Below, one piece after another: positions 1-8,960 of a DNA stretch of 64,000 nt. The DNA comes from Echinicola arenosa (GTDB lineage: Bacteria; Bacteroidota; Bacteroidia; Cytophagales; Cyclobacteriaceae): positions 62,001 through 126,000 of the forward strand of contig NZ_JACYTQ010000004.1 in NCBI RefSeq assembly GCF_014841125.1, in the 5' to 3' direction. The notes beneath the pieces are model-generated. The model was not told the origin of the DNA. It saw nothing but the letters and a program-made list of their open reading frames with translations, and searched no databases. How positions within the stretch are numbered: position 1 is the stretch's first letter; each line of letters opens with the position of its first letter. The translations under genes and the position numbers were made by a program.

Positions 1-1524
1 GAAAATAGAGGTGTAAATTGGGAGACCATTCAGGAAGGAACAGGAAGTGTCAATTTTAAGGATGTCAATTTTTTTAACGACCAAATAGGTTTGATCATCG
101 GGGAGCAGGGTAAGCTTTTTAGAACCACTGGTAATGATGTTTGGGAAGAGATTTCTTTAGCTGAATCCAATGATTTAAATAGCTTGGTGGTTTTGGATGA
201 GGGAACTGCCCTGGTAGTTGGAAATTCAGGCGTTCTTTACAAGACTTCTGATGCAGGGGTTAATTGGGAAAAGCTGAATACCATTTTTAACAGTGATTTT
301 AAAGACATTGACTTTTTGGATGGTGAGGTTGGTTTTATTGTGGGAGATAAGGGCTTGATTATTCAGACCATGGATCAAGGCCTTTCGTGGGAGCAGGTTT
401 CTACCAACACTTTTCAGGATTTTATGGCCATCAGCTTTGGAGATATCAATACAGGATATGCAGTTGGCGAAAATGGTATTTTCTATCAATATAGCTGTTT
501 ATTGCCAGAGGCTACCAGTGGTATTTTTGGCTTGGATAATATTTGCATGAGCCAGCAAATCTACACTATCCAAGATGAAGCAGTAGGTGATTTGAGTTTT
601 GAGTGGCGAGTAGATGGTGGACGGATCATTCAAGGGCAAGGCAGCAATAGGATTATCGTGGAGTGGAATACTCCTGGGAGAAATGCGGTTCTGGTACAGG
701 GACAAAATGTTTGTGGCAAAGGTCCTACCACTGCTTTGGAGGTATTAGTTTCAGAAGAGCCTATGCAGCTTGTGGAGGTAATTGGTGATGGAGTGGCCTG
801 TTATGGGAGTACACAGCTTTTTGAAGTGGATTCTGTTGCTGGAACAGAATACGTTTGGGAGGTTACTGGAGGAGCGATTCAATCTGGACAAGGTACCGCA
901 CATATCATGGTGGATTGGACAGAGTTGGGAGAACAACATCTTACCGTGTTTGCTAGAAACGCTTGTGGACAAGGACCTGATTTAAACAAATCCATTACCG
1001 TGATCCAATCCCCTGAGCAGCCTGGGGTAATACAAGGGGCAGTTCAAGTGGGGCTGGTGGAAGAAACTTATGAGGTGCCAGCTGTATCAGGTATCAACTA
1101 CCAGTGGGAAACTGGAGGTGGAGGAAATATCATCAGTGGTCAAGGCACCAGTAGCGTTGTAGTGAGTTGGGAGAAAGAAGGTGATTTTGAACTGAAAGTG
1201 ACTCCTATGAATGCCTGTAATGAAGGACAAGGTCAGAGCCTAAATGTAAATGTCAATTTAATCACTGCGATAGAAAATGAAGAGGGAAATCCCAATGTAA
1301 AAATCTATCCGAATCCATCAGAAGGAGATATCCACATTTCGGTGAAAGGAATAGGTGATGTCAAGGAAATCAGGGTGTTGAACTCTCTTGGTCAAAATTT
1401 ACAGAAAATTAGTCCTGGTTTCGGAATATTTGATTTTGATATACAGAATTTGCCAAAAGGAGTGCTGTTTGTTGTGGTTGAATCAAGCGTGGGAAAAACA
1501 GTGGATAAAGTGTGGATAAAATAA
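1..1524 (+). CDS. T9SS-secreted protein with YCF48-like repeats and PKD/Ig-like domains (5' end outside window)
   Basis: The reading frame is open from base 1, so the start lies upstream and only the C-terminal ~507 residues are present. The first ~150 residues carry repeated units of the kind 'T.D.G..W' separated by 'G.VG..G', typical of YCF48/BNR-like beta-propellers. Then come about three repeated ~85-residue beta-sandwich units, each with 'Y.W.V.GG.I..GQG' followed by a V.W strand, which resemble PKD/Ig-like domains. The last ~80 residues contain 'KIYPNPSEG' followed by a 'I.VLNSLGQ' strand, the hallmark of a type A type IX secretion sorting domain. Inference: a cell-surface or secreted protein exported through the outer membrane by T9SS; substrate or binding partner unknown. 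It ends in a strong bidirectional terminator shared with the convergent phosphatase gene. Confidence 0.85.
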   Translation, partial: ENRGVNWETIQEGTGSVNFKDVNFFNDQIGLIIGEQGKLFRTTGNDVWEEISLAESNDLNSLVVLDEGTALVVGNSGVLYKTSDAGVNWEKLNTIFNSDFKDIDFLDGEVGFIVGDKGLIIQTMDQGLSWEQVSTNTFQDFMAISFGDINTGYAVGENGIFYQYSCLLPEATSGIFGLDNICMSQQIYTIQDEAVGDLSFEWRVDGGRIIQGQGSNRIIVEWNTPGRNAVLVQGQNVCGKGPTTALEVLVSEEPMQLVEVIGDGVACYGSTQLFEVDSVAGTEYVWEVTGGAIQSGQGTAHIMVDWTELGEQHLTVFARNACGQGPDLNKSITVIQSPEQPGVIQGAVQVGLVEETYEVPAVSGINYQWETGGGGNIISGQGTSSVVVSWEKEGDFELKVTPMNACNEGQGQSLNVNVNLITAIENEEGNPNVKIYPNPSEGDIHISVKGIGDVKEIRVLNSLGQNLQKISPGFGIFDFDIQNLPKGVLFVVVESSVGKTVDKVWIK

Positions 1525-1630
1525 TGTTTTTCTGATCAAAATATGCGCGTAAGTATATTTTAAATCACCATGGAATATTCAGTCTAAGAAGACTATTTTA
1601 AAATAAATAGTAAATCAGTTCCACCTCAAA

Positions 1631-1666
1631 CAAAAGCCCCAAACCATTTATGGTTTGGGGCTTTTG
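1631..1666. terminator. Bidirectional intrinsic terminator
   Basis: A perfect 16-bp inverted repeat (left arm 1631-1646, right arm 1651-1666, loop TTTA) with a GGGG/CCCC core and A/T-rich outer pairs sits between the convergent secreted-protein gene and the phosphatase gene. It would form a GC-rich hairpin ending in CTTTTG on either strand. Confidence 0.85.
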
Positions 1667-1680
1667 TAATGGATTAATTC

Positions 1681-3306
1681 TTACTTAGTGATTTCCTGAA
1701 TAGGCTGGCCAGAGGCGCCGTTAGGAATCCTGATATTCAATAGCATAGAAACCGTTGGAGCAATGTCTGTGATTGTACAGTACCTGGTGCTGGTTCCAGC
1801 TTCCACATTCCAACCGTAAAATAAAATAGGAACATGCGTGTCATAAATGTAACCAGTACCATGGGTAGTACCTCGGGAAGAGTTGGTCAGCCAAGCTGGT
1901 TCCATAACCAATAGTACATCTCCTGAAGCTTTATGGTTAAAACCCATTTGAAGCAAATGCTTTCTGCCTTCAGTATATTCATTGCTTTTCATATCGGCAG
2001 CGGTGTACGCTTCTTTGATACCATCGAATTTTAGCATGAAGTCAGCAATTTCACGTTGAACTTTTGAGAGCTCAAACCCTTTTTCTTCTAGTAACTCTCT
2101 ATTTAGAAAGATTTGCTCATTGGAAGTGTTTAATATCCAATTGCCTTCACCATAATGCTCTCTAGTGAATCCTTTCAATTGGGTCAAAGCAAACCTGGTG
2201 TCAAAGCTACCTGTAGGAACCTCAATGCTTTTCATATAATTGACCACTTCGGCCACTGCATGGTCAGCGGTTAGGAAAACCAAGTATCCTCCTTTACCAT
2301 ACTCCTTATCCAAATAGTCAAAGAATTTTTCGAGGCCTTGATCGAGTCTTAAATAGGTGTCTTCCAATTCGATAGAAGTAGGTCCAAATCGATGTCCCAC
2401 ATAATCGGTAGAAGAGAAACTTACAGCCAAGAAGTCAGTATCGTCACCTTTGCCTAGTTTTTCTCCCTCAATAGCGGCCATGGCCATGTCCAAAGTAAGG
2501 TCATTGCCAAATGGTGTGGATGCAATCATTCCAAGACCGTCATTGTCTTCCATAAGTTCTTTTAAGTCGTATGGGAAGTCAGTGGTTTCCCTACCAATAA
2601 ATGGAGATTCAAAATCATTGTTGTCCTCAACGCTTTGGATATAGGTTTTGATATTGTAAAGAGGCTTCCATGGTTTGGACAAGTATTTTTGAGCTAGTTT
2701 TTTATTGTTGAACTTTTTCACCCAGTCAGGTAGCTCTTCCTTGTAATAAGTAGAGGTCATAAACCCACCAGTTTCCTTATCATACCAATAGGCATCTCCT
2801 AGGTGGCCTGCAGGAAGCGCTGCACCACGATCTTTGATCGCTACACCCACTACTTTTGAGCGTTGGTTAGTGGAGAACTTAAGCTCATCGGTAATGGTGG
2901 TGGTCAAAAGGTTCCTTGGGGAAACATTGCCGTTTTTTTCGGCTCCACCTACGGCTGTCACGGTGCTGTCACCGGCGCAGTATATGGATTTTCCCAATTT
3001 TCTGACATACCAGTTGTTGCTAATGATTCCATGTGTAGCAGGTGTGGTGCCGGTATAAACTGATGAGTGGCCCGGTCCTGTATAAGTAGGGATGTAGTTA
3101 TAATGACCATTTTTCATCATAAAGCCTTCATGCATCAAACGCTTGAACCCGCCTTCCGTGTATCGGTCGTGAAATTTGTGCAGGTATTCATAACGCATTT
3201 GATCAACTACAATGCCTACCACCAATTTTGGTTTATTGGAATTTTGAGCAATGCTGGTACTGAGTGAGGCCAGCAATATCAAGCTGGCGAGAAAAATCTT
3301 TTTCAT
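1681..3306 (-). CDS. PafA-like secreted alkaline phosphatase/phosphodiesterase superfamily protein
   Basis: The start at 3306 was chosen over an upstream in-frame ATG because it gives a clean signal peptide (MKKIFLASLI..SIAQ). The 541-residue product carries the alkaline-phosphatase-superfamily bimetallo site: D35 in 'GIVVDQMR', the nucleophile T76 in 'TYTGPGH', D301 and H305 in 'STDYVGHRFGP', D348-H349 in 'LTADHA', and a late histidine in 'GTTHGTG'. It also has N97/N98 and a K158-D-R160 motif. These match, at an almost constant offset, the residues known for the Elizabethkingia PafA phosphate monoesterase (T79, N100, K162/R164, D305/H309, D352/H353). This favours a phosphomonoesterase over a diesterase. 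Expected location is periplasmic or outer-membrane associated, releasing phosphate from organic phosphomonoesters. No PHO-box-like operator was identified. Confidence 0.88.
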   Translation of the reverse strand: MKKIFLASLILLASLSTSIAQNSNKPKLVVGIVVDQMRYEYLHKFHDRYTEGGFKRLMHEGFMMKNGHYNYIPTYTGPGHSSVYTGTTPATHGIISNNWYVRKLGKSIYCAGDSTVTAVGGAEKNGNVSPRNLLTTTITDELKFSTNQRSKVVGVAIKDRGAALPAGHLGDAYWYDKETGGFMTSTYYKEELPDWVKKFNNKKLAQKYLSKPWKPLYNIKTYIQSVEDNNDFESPFIGRETTDFPYDLKELMEDNDGLGMIASTPFGNDLTLDMAMAAIEGEKLGKGDDTDFLAVSFSSTDYVGHRFGPTSIELEDTYLRLDQGLEKFFDYLDKEYGKGGYLVFLTADHAVAEVVNYMKSIEVPTGSFDTRFALTQLKGFTREHYGEGNWILNTSNEQIFLNRELLEEKGFELSKVQREIADFMLKFDGIKEAYTAADMKSNEYTEGRKHLLQMGFNHKASGDVLLVMEPAWLTNSSRGTTHGTGYIYDTHVPILFYGWNVEAGTSTRYCTITDIAPTVSMLLNIRIPNGASGQPIQEITK

Positions 3307-3329
3307 TATAATAGGTCCATTTTTATTGA

Positions 3330-3337
3330 CAAATATA
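3330..3337 (-). promoter_or_regulatory. Candidate Bacteroidota -7 element upstream of the PafA-like gene
   Basis: On the minus strand this reads TATATTTG, an exact match to TAnnTTTG, 24 bases before the chosen ATG. No clear TTG element was found at the expected -33 spacing, so the call is tentative. Confidence 0.35.
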
Positions 3338-3512
3338 GGGATTACCGTCATTTTGAATGTAATCTTATTATGAAGTATCTAAATGAAAGGCCCAGAGCGA
3401 GATAACTGGTGGAAATCATTGAAGAACGGTTGTCTAAGGTAAAGAAATTTACATTTATGTAAAAACGATTGTAAATTCCCTCTTCAATAATCAAATTGAA
3501 AAAAATCAAAAC

Positions 3513-5117
3513 ATGAAATATTATAAAATTATAATGGTGCTACTGGTTTTCGGAGTGATTTCACAGTGGACAAATGCCCAATCCTATTTTGATGATGGGT
3601 TAGGAAAAGATTTTCACCAGGCTAGAAGGGAGGCAGTCAGAAACATGATGCCGGAGAATTCCGTGGCGGTTTTTTTTACCTCTCCCGTAAAAAACCGATC
3701 GAATGATGTGGATTTTGAATATCATCCGAATACTGATTTTTTTTACTTGACAGGTTATAGGGAGCCTAATTCGGTATTGCTGATTTTTAGTGAGGAAGTT
3801 GAAATGGGCGCTGAGATGGTTGATGAGGTGATTTATGTGCAGCCAAGGGATGAAAATGCCGAGATGTGGAATGGGAAGCGCTTAGGTACCGAAGGAGTGA
3901 AAGAAAAATTGGGTTTTGACCATGTTTATTTAAATGAAGATTTTGTATCTGATCCTAAGGTAGACTTTGACAGATTTGATAAAATCCTATCCTTTAGTCT
4001 TTCTGATGGAATAGAGGAAAGTTCTACCAATAAAAGCATGATGGCTATGCGTGAAAGCTTCAAAGCCATGACGCAGTATCCAGCACAAATGTCCGAGGTA
4101 ACCAATAAGATGTATGAATTGATCAGGGCAACTGATTTGGAAAATTCAGCCAATGTTGCCCAAGTGATAGGCAGGTACAGAAAGTATTACCCTGAGGTTG
4201 AAAACGATAATGTGTTGATGGAGTTTGCCAATGCAGAATCTCCAGAAAAGCGTATGGAAGTGGTGGAAAAGCTGCCAAGCAGTAAACTGAATATTTCAGC
4301 TTTACCAGAAATGATGAATGCATTGAGGGGAGTTAAAACAGTAGAGGAAATAGAGATGCTAAGAAAGGCTATTAGGATTTCTGCCATTGGACAAATAGAA
4401 GTGATGAAAGCACTTCAGCCTGGAATTTCAGAGAGAGAGGTACAAGGGATTCATGAGTTTGTGTATAAGAGGTATGGTGCAGAAGCGGTAGGATATCCTT
4501 CTATAGTAGGTGCTGGGAAGAATGGTTGTATTCTTCATTATATTTCCAATGATTTGAGAAACCCTGATAAGCGTTTGATGCTTATGGATCTTGGGGCAGA
4601 GTGGAGAGGTTACACGGCCGATGTGACGCGTACGATTCCTATCAATGGAAAGTTTACTGAGGAGGAAAGAGCGATTTATGATTTGGTATACAAGGCACAG
4701 GATGAGGCCATAAAAATGTGCAAGCCAGGAACTGAGTTTGGTGAAGTAGGAAAGGTTGCCCAAAGGATCATTAACGAAGGTTTGGCTGAATTGGGAATCA
4801 TAGTGCGTGGTCAGCGTCACCGTTATTTTCCGCACGGAACCAGTCATCATTTAGGACTTGATGTGCATGATCGCGGTGGGTACGGAAAATTGGAAGCAGG
4901 TATGGTGATTACCGTGGAACCTGGTATCTATATTCCAGAAGGAAGTGACTGTGACCCTAAGTGGTGGAACATTGCTGTAAGAATAGAAGATGATGTCTTG
5001 ATCACTGAAAGTGGATTTGAAAACCTATCTGCTGAAGCTCCTAGAAGTAGCGACGATGTGGAGGCAATGATGGCCAAGCCAAGTGTATTGGAAAATTGGG
5101 TTTTACCAGAATTATAA
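3513..5117 (+). CDS. Secreted Xaa-Pro aminopeptidase (M24B family)
   Basis: The 534-residue protein starts with a signal peptide (MKYYKIIMVLL..TNAQ). The first half is an aminopeptidase P N-terminal domain, with 'DFEYHPNTDFFYLTGY' typical of that domain. The second half is a pita-bread M24 fold. The dinuclear metal ligands are visible: D in 'LMLMDLGAE', D in 'YTADVTRT', H in 'HGTSHHLGLDVHD', E in 'VEPGIYI' and E in 'RIEDDVLIT'. It should remove N-terminal residues preceding proline from peptides in the periplasm or outside the cell. Alone on its transcript: it is followed by a bidirectional terminator and faces a convergent gene. An insertion of ~100 residues between the two domains (about 150-250) is typical of the Bacteroidota PepP group. 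Confidence 0.9.
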   Translation: MKYYKIIMVLLVFGVISQWTNAQSYFDDGLGKDFHQARREAVRNMMPENSVAVFFTSPVKNRSNDVDFEYHPNTDFFYLTGYREPNSVLLIFSEEVEMGAEMVDEVIYVQPRDENAEMWNGKRLGTEGVKEKLGFDHVYLNEDFVSDPKVDFDRFDKILSFSLSDGIEESSTNKSMMAMRESFKAMTQYPAQMSEVTNKMYELIRATDLENSANVAQVIGRYRKYYPEVENDNVLMEFANAESPEKRMEVVEKLPSSKLNISALPEMMNALRGVKTVEEIEMLRKAIRISAIGQIEVMKALQPGISEREVQGIHEFVYKRYGAEAVGYPSIVGAGKNGCILHYISNDLRNPDKRLMLMDLGAEWRGYTADVTRTIPINGKFTEEERAIYDLVYKAQDEAIKMCKPGTEFGEVGKVAQRIINEGLAELGIIVRGQRHRYFPHGTSHHLGLDVHDRGGYGKLEAGMVITVEPGIYIPEGSDCDPKWWNIAVRIEDDVLITESGFENLSAEAPRSSDDVEAMMAKPSVLENWVLPEL

Positions 5118-5293
5118 AAAAGCTATCTGATTATCCGCAATGATGCCAGTAACCATAAATCCTTTGCTTAAGTGGTCGGAAGCCTGTCTAACTGCCAGAT
5201 AGAACTGAAGCCTGAAGCAGTGGATACATTAATCAAAAGGGTCGTTTCTACTCGCTTTTAATCTTTATTGGTAAAATTGCGGATATACATACG

Positions 5294-5333
5294 ACAAAAA
5301 ACCCAAGCGAAAATTTTCGCTTGGGTTTTTTGT
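5294..5333. terminator. Bidirectional intrinsic terminator (perfect 40-bp palindrome)
   Basis: A perfect palindrome centred between 5313 and 5314 with a CCCAAGCG/CGCTTGGG core flanked by A6/T6 tracts, located between the convergent aminopeptidase and CarboxypepD_reg genes. Confidence 0.85.
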
Positions 5334-5351
5334 TTACTAATTCAATACCTT

Positions 5352-6044
5352 TTAATCTTTGCTTTTTAGATCTCCTCTTTTGATGGATTTAATAAATTCA
5401 GCCCAAGCAAATGGATTCAGGAGAGGGAAAGAACGAGGACCATAGCGATCTTGGATTTGTTGCATCTGGCCACTTTGGAAAGCTCTGAAGTTTTCATTTC
5501 CTGAGGCCGGCATTTGTTCTGCCCATCTCAACAACATTTGTGGACTCAGGTTGCCCCTATCCAGTGGAATATCTTCAATGTTCATTGCCAAAACGGCCTG
5601 CTTAAACTCTTCCTCAGTAGGGTATGGCATTACTTCTATTTCTCCTAGGGCAATTTCGTCCTGAACCATGGTAAGTACAAGACTGATTTTATCACCTTCA
5701 ACAGTTTGAGGTACTTTGAAGGTTTGGTTTTTCAAGCCAACAAAACTAAATACTACACTATCTCCTTCAGCCACAGGCATAGAGAAGTACCCAAAGTGAT
5801 TGGAGCTGGTTCCCCTGCCTTTGGTGGGGACATACACGTTTACACCAGCAACAGCAGTGGTACTATCAGCATTCAAAATGATCCCGGAAAGCTGAATAAC
5901 CTTCTTTTCTTGGGTATTTTGTGCATTGGTATTTTGTGTCCCTACAGCTAAGAGGGCAAAAAATAAAAAGATGGAGAGATATGGAATAGAAACTTTCAAA
6001 ATGACTCTTTTTATGAGAAACGTCCTGTAGGCTAAATGGTTCAC
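5352..6044 (-). CDS. Secreted carboxypeptidase-like regulatory domain protein
   Basis: A 230-residue protein with a hydrophobic N-terminal signal segment (about residues 18-42, ending NTNAQ) preceded by an extended basic N-terminus. Residues ~50-130 form a CarboxypepD_reg-like beta-sandwich ('LSGIILNADSTTAVAGVNVYVPTKG..GTSSN..GYFS'), the domain usually found at the N-terminus of SusC-type receptors, but here without a barrel. The C-terminal ~90 residues ('EVMPYPTEEEFKQAV') are of a type common in Bacteroidota proteins of unknown function. It is divergently arranged with the ArsR-like regulator, and 89 bases separate the two starts. Its function is unknown; a periplasmic or cell-envelope role is inferred from the signal sequence. 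Confidence 0.75.
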   Translation of the reverse strand: MNHLAYRTFLIKRVILKVSIPYLSIFLFFALLAVGTQNTNAQNTQEKKVIQLSGIILNADSTTAVAGVNVYVPTKGRGTSSNHFGYFSMPVAEGDSVVFSFVGLKNQTFKVPQTVEGDKISLVLTMVQDEIALGEIEVMPYPTEEEFKQAVLAMNIEDIPLDRGNLSPQMLLRWAEQMPASGNENFRAFQSGQMQQIQDRYGPRSFPLLNPFAWAEFIKSIKRGDLKSKD

Positions 6045-6133
6045 ACATTGGCCTTCATTTTCAACCGCTATAATAGGTTATTTTCGGGGTATTTTCTTAA
6101 TTTCAAGCAGGTTTCTTCGTTAAAAGTTATTAA

Positions 6134-6514
6134 ATGAGACTTAAAAATATCAGTTTAAATTACGGAATGCGGGTCTTTAAGGCTCTTTCTGAAGAACCCA
6201 GGGTGAGGATCATTCATCTGTTGATCCAGAACAAGGAGATGTGTATTTCTGACTTGGAACATATTCTGGATTTTACCCAAACCAAAACAAGCAGACACCT
6301 GGCTTATCTGAGAAATTCCGGTTTGGTGGGAAGCAAAAGGATTGATCAGTGGACTTTTTATTACATCTTGGATGAAGCAATTGACATCATTAATCAGATA
6401 TTTAAGTTTATTCAAAAAGATGCTAAATTGATCAGGGATCAAGAAATTTGTGAGATCTTGCGTTCCAATCGAGAATTGGCCATCAATAAAATAGAAAACA
6501 ACCCTTACCGGTAA
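6134..6514 (+). CDS. ArsR-family winged-helix transcriptional regulator
   Basis: The 126-residue protein has an ArsR-type winged helix: 'VFKALSEEPRVRIIHLL' (helices 1-2), 'CISDLEHIL' and the recognition helix 'TQTKTSRHLAYLRNSGLV', then a wing 'KRIDQWTFYYIL'. Only one cysteine lies in the helix-3 region and the classic CxC metal site is absent, so metal sensing is not supported. The C-terminal ~35 residues are helical and charged. It lies six bases before the next gene, so the two are likely co-transcribed, and it is divergent from the CarboxypepD_reg gene, a plausible but unproven target. Confidence 0.82.
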   Translation: MRLKNISLNYGMRVFKALSEEPRVRIIHLLIQNKEMCISDLEHILDFTQTKTSRHLAYLRNSGLVGSKRIDQWTFYYILDEAIDIINQIFKFIQKDAKLIRDQEICEILRSNRELAINKIENNPYR

Positions 6515-6526
6515 ACCAACTTGATT

Positions 6527-7222
6527 TTGAAAAAGTACCGCCATTTGTTTTTCGATCTAGACCATACCTTGTGGGATTATGATCGGAATGTACAGGAATC
6601 CCTTTCTGAACTCTATGAAATTTATGCCTTAGAAAATTTCGGGGTTCCCTCAAACCACGATTTTTACAAAGCTTTTTTAAAAGTCAATATGGGCTTATGG
6701 GATCACTACAATGTGGGTAAAATAGATAAGGATACATTACGCAAAGTTCGGTTCAGAAGAATCTTTGACCATTTTGGTGCCCATGATGTTTTGGTGCCTG
6801 AGTCGATGGAGTCTGATTTTATGCAAAGGACATCTTCCAAACCTCATTTGTTTCCTTACTCGAAAGAGATATTGACTTACCTGAAAGGGAAGTATGAGTT
6901 GCATGTCATTACCAATGGTTTCAATGAAAGTCAAGCGTTGAAAATGACTTCATCGGGCATTCATGCTTATTTTGATTTGGTGGTGACCTCGGAAACTACA
7001 GGTCATAAAAAGCCAGATAAGCGGATATTTGAATATGCTATGGGGCGACTTGGAGCTGATGCGGAGGAGTGCTTGATGATTGGTGATAATCCAGTCTCTG
7101 ATATTCAGGGAGCAAGAAATGCAGCTATAGACCAAGTGTTTTTTAACCCTCATGCGGTGGACTGCCAGCCAAATGCAACCTATACCATTGCCAAATTGAA
7201 AGATTTGGAGAGTATTTTGTAG
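6527..7222 (+). CDS. YjjG-like HAD-superfamily noncanonical nucleotide/5'-nucleotidase phosphatase
   Basis: HAD motifs are present: I 'FFDLDHTLWD' (nucleophile and acid Asp), II 'VITNG', III the lysine in 'GHKKPDKRIF', IV 'MIGDNPVSDIQGARNA'. The alpha-helical cap and ~231-residue length match the YjjG/IIA subfamily, whose members hydrolyse nucleoside monophosphates including noncanonical pyrimidines. There is no ATG at the 5' end: TTG at 6527 gives the usual 'xKKYRHLFFDLDHT' N-terminus, and a second TTG at 6521 would add two residues. It lies just downstream of the ArsR-like gene and probably depends on the same transcript. Confidence 0.82.
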   Translation: MKKYRHLFFDLDHTLWDYDRNVQESLSELYEIYALENFGVPSNHDFYKAFLKVNMGLWDHYNVGKIDKDTLRKVRFRRIFDHFGAHDVLVPESMESDFMQRTSSKPHLFPYSKEILTYLKGKYELHVITNGFNESQALKMTSSGIHAYFDLVVTSETTGHKKPDKRIFEYAMGRLGADAEECLMIGDNPVSDIQGARNAAIDQVFFNPHAVDCQPNATYTIAKLKDLESIL

Positions 7223-7246
7223 ACTGTCAATCATCGGCTTATAGGC

Positions 7247-7276
7247 ATTGAATTCCGTCCTGAATTTATATATTTG
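7247..7276 (+). promoter_or_regulatory. Candidate Bacteroidota promoter for pruA
   Basis: An exact -7 element TATATTTG (7269-7276) is preceded by ATTG (7247-7250) with an 18-base spacer, close to the TTTG/TAnnTTTG consensus. Predicted transcription would start about 25 bases before the pruA ATG at 7309. Confidence 0.5.
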
Positions 7277-7308
7277 TGCCAAACAGAATATATAAAACTC
7301 AAATCATT

Positions 7309-8940
7309 ATGCTTAAAGGTTTTTTCAATGTACCGGAACCGAAAAATGAACCGGTATTTGACTACGCCCCAGGCTCAAAGGAAAGAGCTGCGCTGCAAGC
7401 AGCGTTGAAAGAAGCTCGTTCCCAAGAGGTGGATGTTCCTATGTACATAGGAAGTGAAGAAGTGAGAACTGGTAATAAACTGCCTCTTTCTCCTCCTCAT
7501 GATCACCAACATATCCTTGGTTATTTTCACGAAGGTGATAAGTCTCATGTGGAGCAAGCGATCAATGCTGCTTTGGGTGCCAAAGAAGCATGGGAGACTA
7601 TGGAGTGGGAACAACGCGCTGCCATCTTCTTAAAAGCTGCGGATCTTATTGCAGGCCCTTATAGATATAAAATGAATGCTGCCACCATGTTGGGGCAGTC
7701 GAAAAATGCCTTCCAGGCAGAAATTGATTCGGCTTGTGAAATCGTGGACTTCCTAAGGTTCAATGTGAAGTACATGACTGAGATTTATTCCCAACAGCCA
7801 CCAGTTTCAGGAAATGGTGTTTGGAATAGATTGGAACAGCGCCCATTGGAAGGTTTTATCTTTGCATTGACACCGTTTAACTTCACGGCCATTGCTGGTA
7901 ACTTGCCTACTGCCCCGGCGATGATGGGAAATACAGTGGTTTGGAAGCCTGCCTATACCCAGATCTATTCTGCTAAGGTGTTGATGGAGGTGTTCAAGGA
8001 AGCTGGTGTGCCTGATGGTGTGATCAACTTGATCTATGTGGATGGCCCGGCTACTGGTGAGGTTGTATTTAATCACCCTGACTTTGCTGGTATTCACTTT
8101 ACAGGTTCTACAGCTGTTTTCCAAACCATTTGGAAGACAATAGGTGAAAATATTACCAAGTACAAATCTTATCCAAGAATCGTAGGAGAGACTGGTGGTA
8201 AGGACTTTATGATTGCTCATAAGTCTGCCGATGCCAAGCAGTTTGCAACTGGGTTGGTTAGAGGAGCTTTTGAATTCCAAGGACAGAAATGTTCTGCTGC
8301 TTCCCGCGCTTATGTTCCATCCAACATTTGGGAAGATGTGAAAAAGTACATTCAGGAGGACTTGTCCACCATCAAGGTGGGTGGAACAGAAGACTTTACC
8401 AACTTTGTCAATGCGGTGATCGACGAAAAGTCATTTGATAAAATCGCCAAATACATTGACAATGCCAAGGCAGATGGTCTAGAAGTAATTGCAGGTGGTA
8501 AATATGATAAATCAAAAGGGTACTTTGTAGAGCCAACTGTGCTCTTGACAAAAGATCCAATGTATACAACCATGTGTGAGGAAATTTTTGGACCTGTATT
8601 GACGGTTTATGTGTATGAGGAAAACAACTTTGAAGCTACTTTGGAGTTGGTAGATCAAACCTCTCCATATGCCCTTACTGGAGCCATCTTCTCTACAGAC
8701 AGGTATGCAGCTCAATTGGCCACGCAGAAATTGAGAAATGCTGCTGGTAATTTCTACATCAATGACAAATGTACCGGAGCAGTGGTGGGTCAGCAGCCAT
8801 TTGGTGGAGCCAGGGCTTCTGGTACCAATGATAAGGCTGGTGCCATGATCAATATGTTAAGGTGGGTTTCTCCAAGAACCATCAAAGAGACTTTTGTTCC
8901 GGCTACAGATTATAGGTATCCTTTCTTAGGAGAGGATTGA
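7309..8940 (+). CDS. pruA: L-glutamate gamma-semialdehyde (1-pyrroline-5-carboxylate) dehydrogenase
   Basis: This enzyme oxidises P5C/glutamate semialdehyde to glutamate with NAD+ in proline catabolism. The 543-residue product belongs to the PruA group of the aldehyde dehydrogenase superfamily. Visible are the NAD-binding 'FTGSTAVF', the general base Glu in 'GETGGKD', the catalytic Cys in 'FQGQKCSAASRAY', and the C-terminal 'QQPFGGARASGTNDKAG'. The start at 7309 fits the family N-terminus and sits behind a good promoter; an in-frame ATG 33 bases upstream is less likely. It is not fused to proline dehydrogenase, which must lie elsewhere. It stands alone, followed by a degenerate inverted-repeat element. 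Confidence 0.94.
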   Translation: MLKGFFNVPEPKNEPVFDYAPGSKERAALQAALKEARSQEVDVPMYIGSEEVRTGNKLPLSPPHDHQHILGYFHEGDKSHVEQAINAALGAKEAWETMEWEQRAAIFLKAADLIAGPYRYKMNAATMLGQSKNAFQAEIDSACEIVDFLRFNVKYMTEIYSQQPPVSGNGVWNRLEQRPLEGFIFALTPFNFTAIAGNLPTAPAMMGNTVVWKPAYTQIYSAKVLMEVFKEAGVPDGVINLIYVDGPATGEVVFNHPDFAGIHFTGSTAVFQTIWKTIGENITKYKSYPRIVGETGGKDFMIAHKSADAKQFATGLVRGAFEFQGQKCSAASRAYVPSNIWEDVKKYIQEDLSTIKVGGTEDFTNFVNAVIDEKSFDKIAKYIDNAKADGLEVIAGGKYDKSKGYFVEPTVLLTKDPMYTTMCEEIFGPVLTVYVYEENNFEATLELVDQTSPYALTGAIFSTDRYAAQLATQKLRNAAGNFYINDKCTGAVVGQQPFGGARASGTNDKAGAMINMLRWVSPRTIKETFVPATDYRYPFLGED

Positions 8941-8960
8941 TAGATTTTAGAATAGAATTC

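Noticed and set aside
4428-4850. 140-residue minus-strand open frame inside the Xaa-Pro aminopeptidase gene
   Set aside because: It runs through the metal-ligand region of the aminopeptidase; no independent support.
5118-5293. Possible small gene between the aminopeptidase stop and the palindromic terminator
   Set aside because: A minus-strand frame can be read for some 35 codons but has no start, no neighbours and no recognisable sequence; treated as non-coding spacer.
7807-8280. 157-residue minus-strand open frame inside pruA
   Set aside because: Antisense to the most conserved part of pruA, with no recognisable domain.
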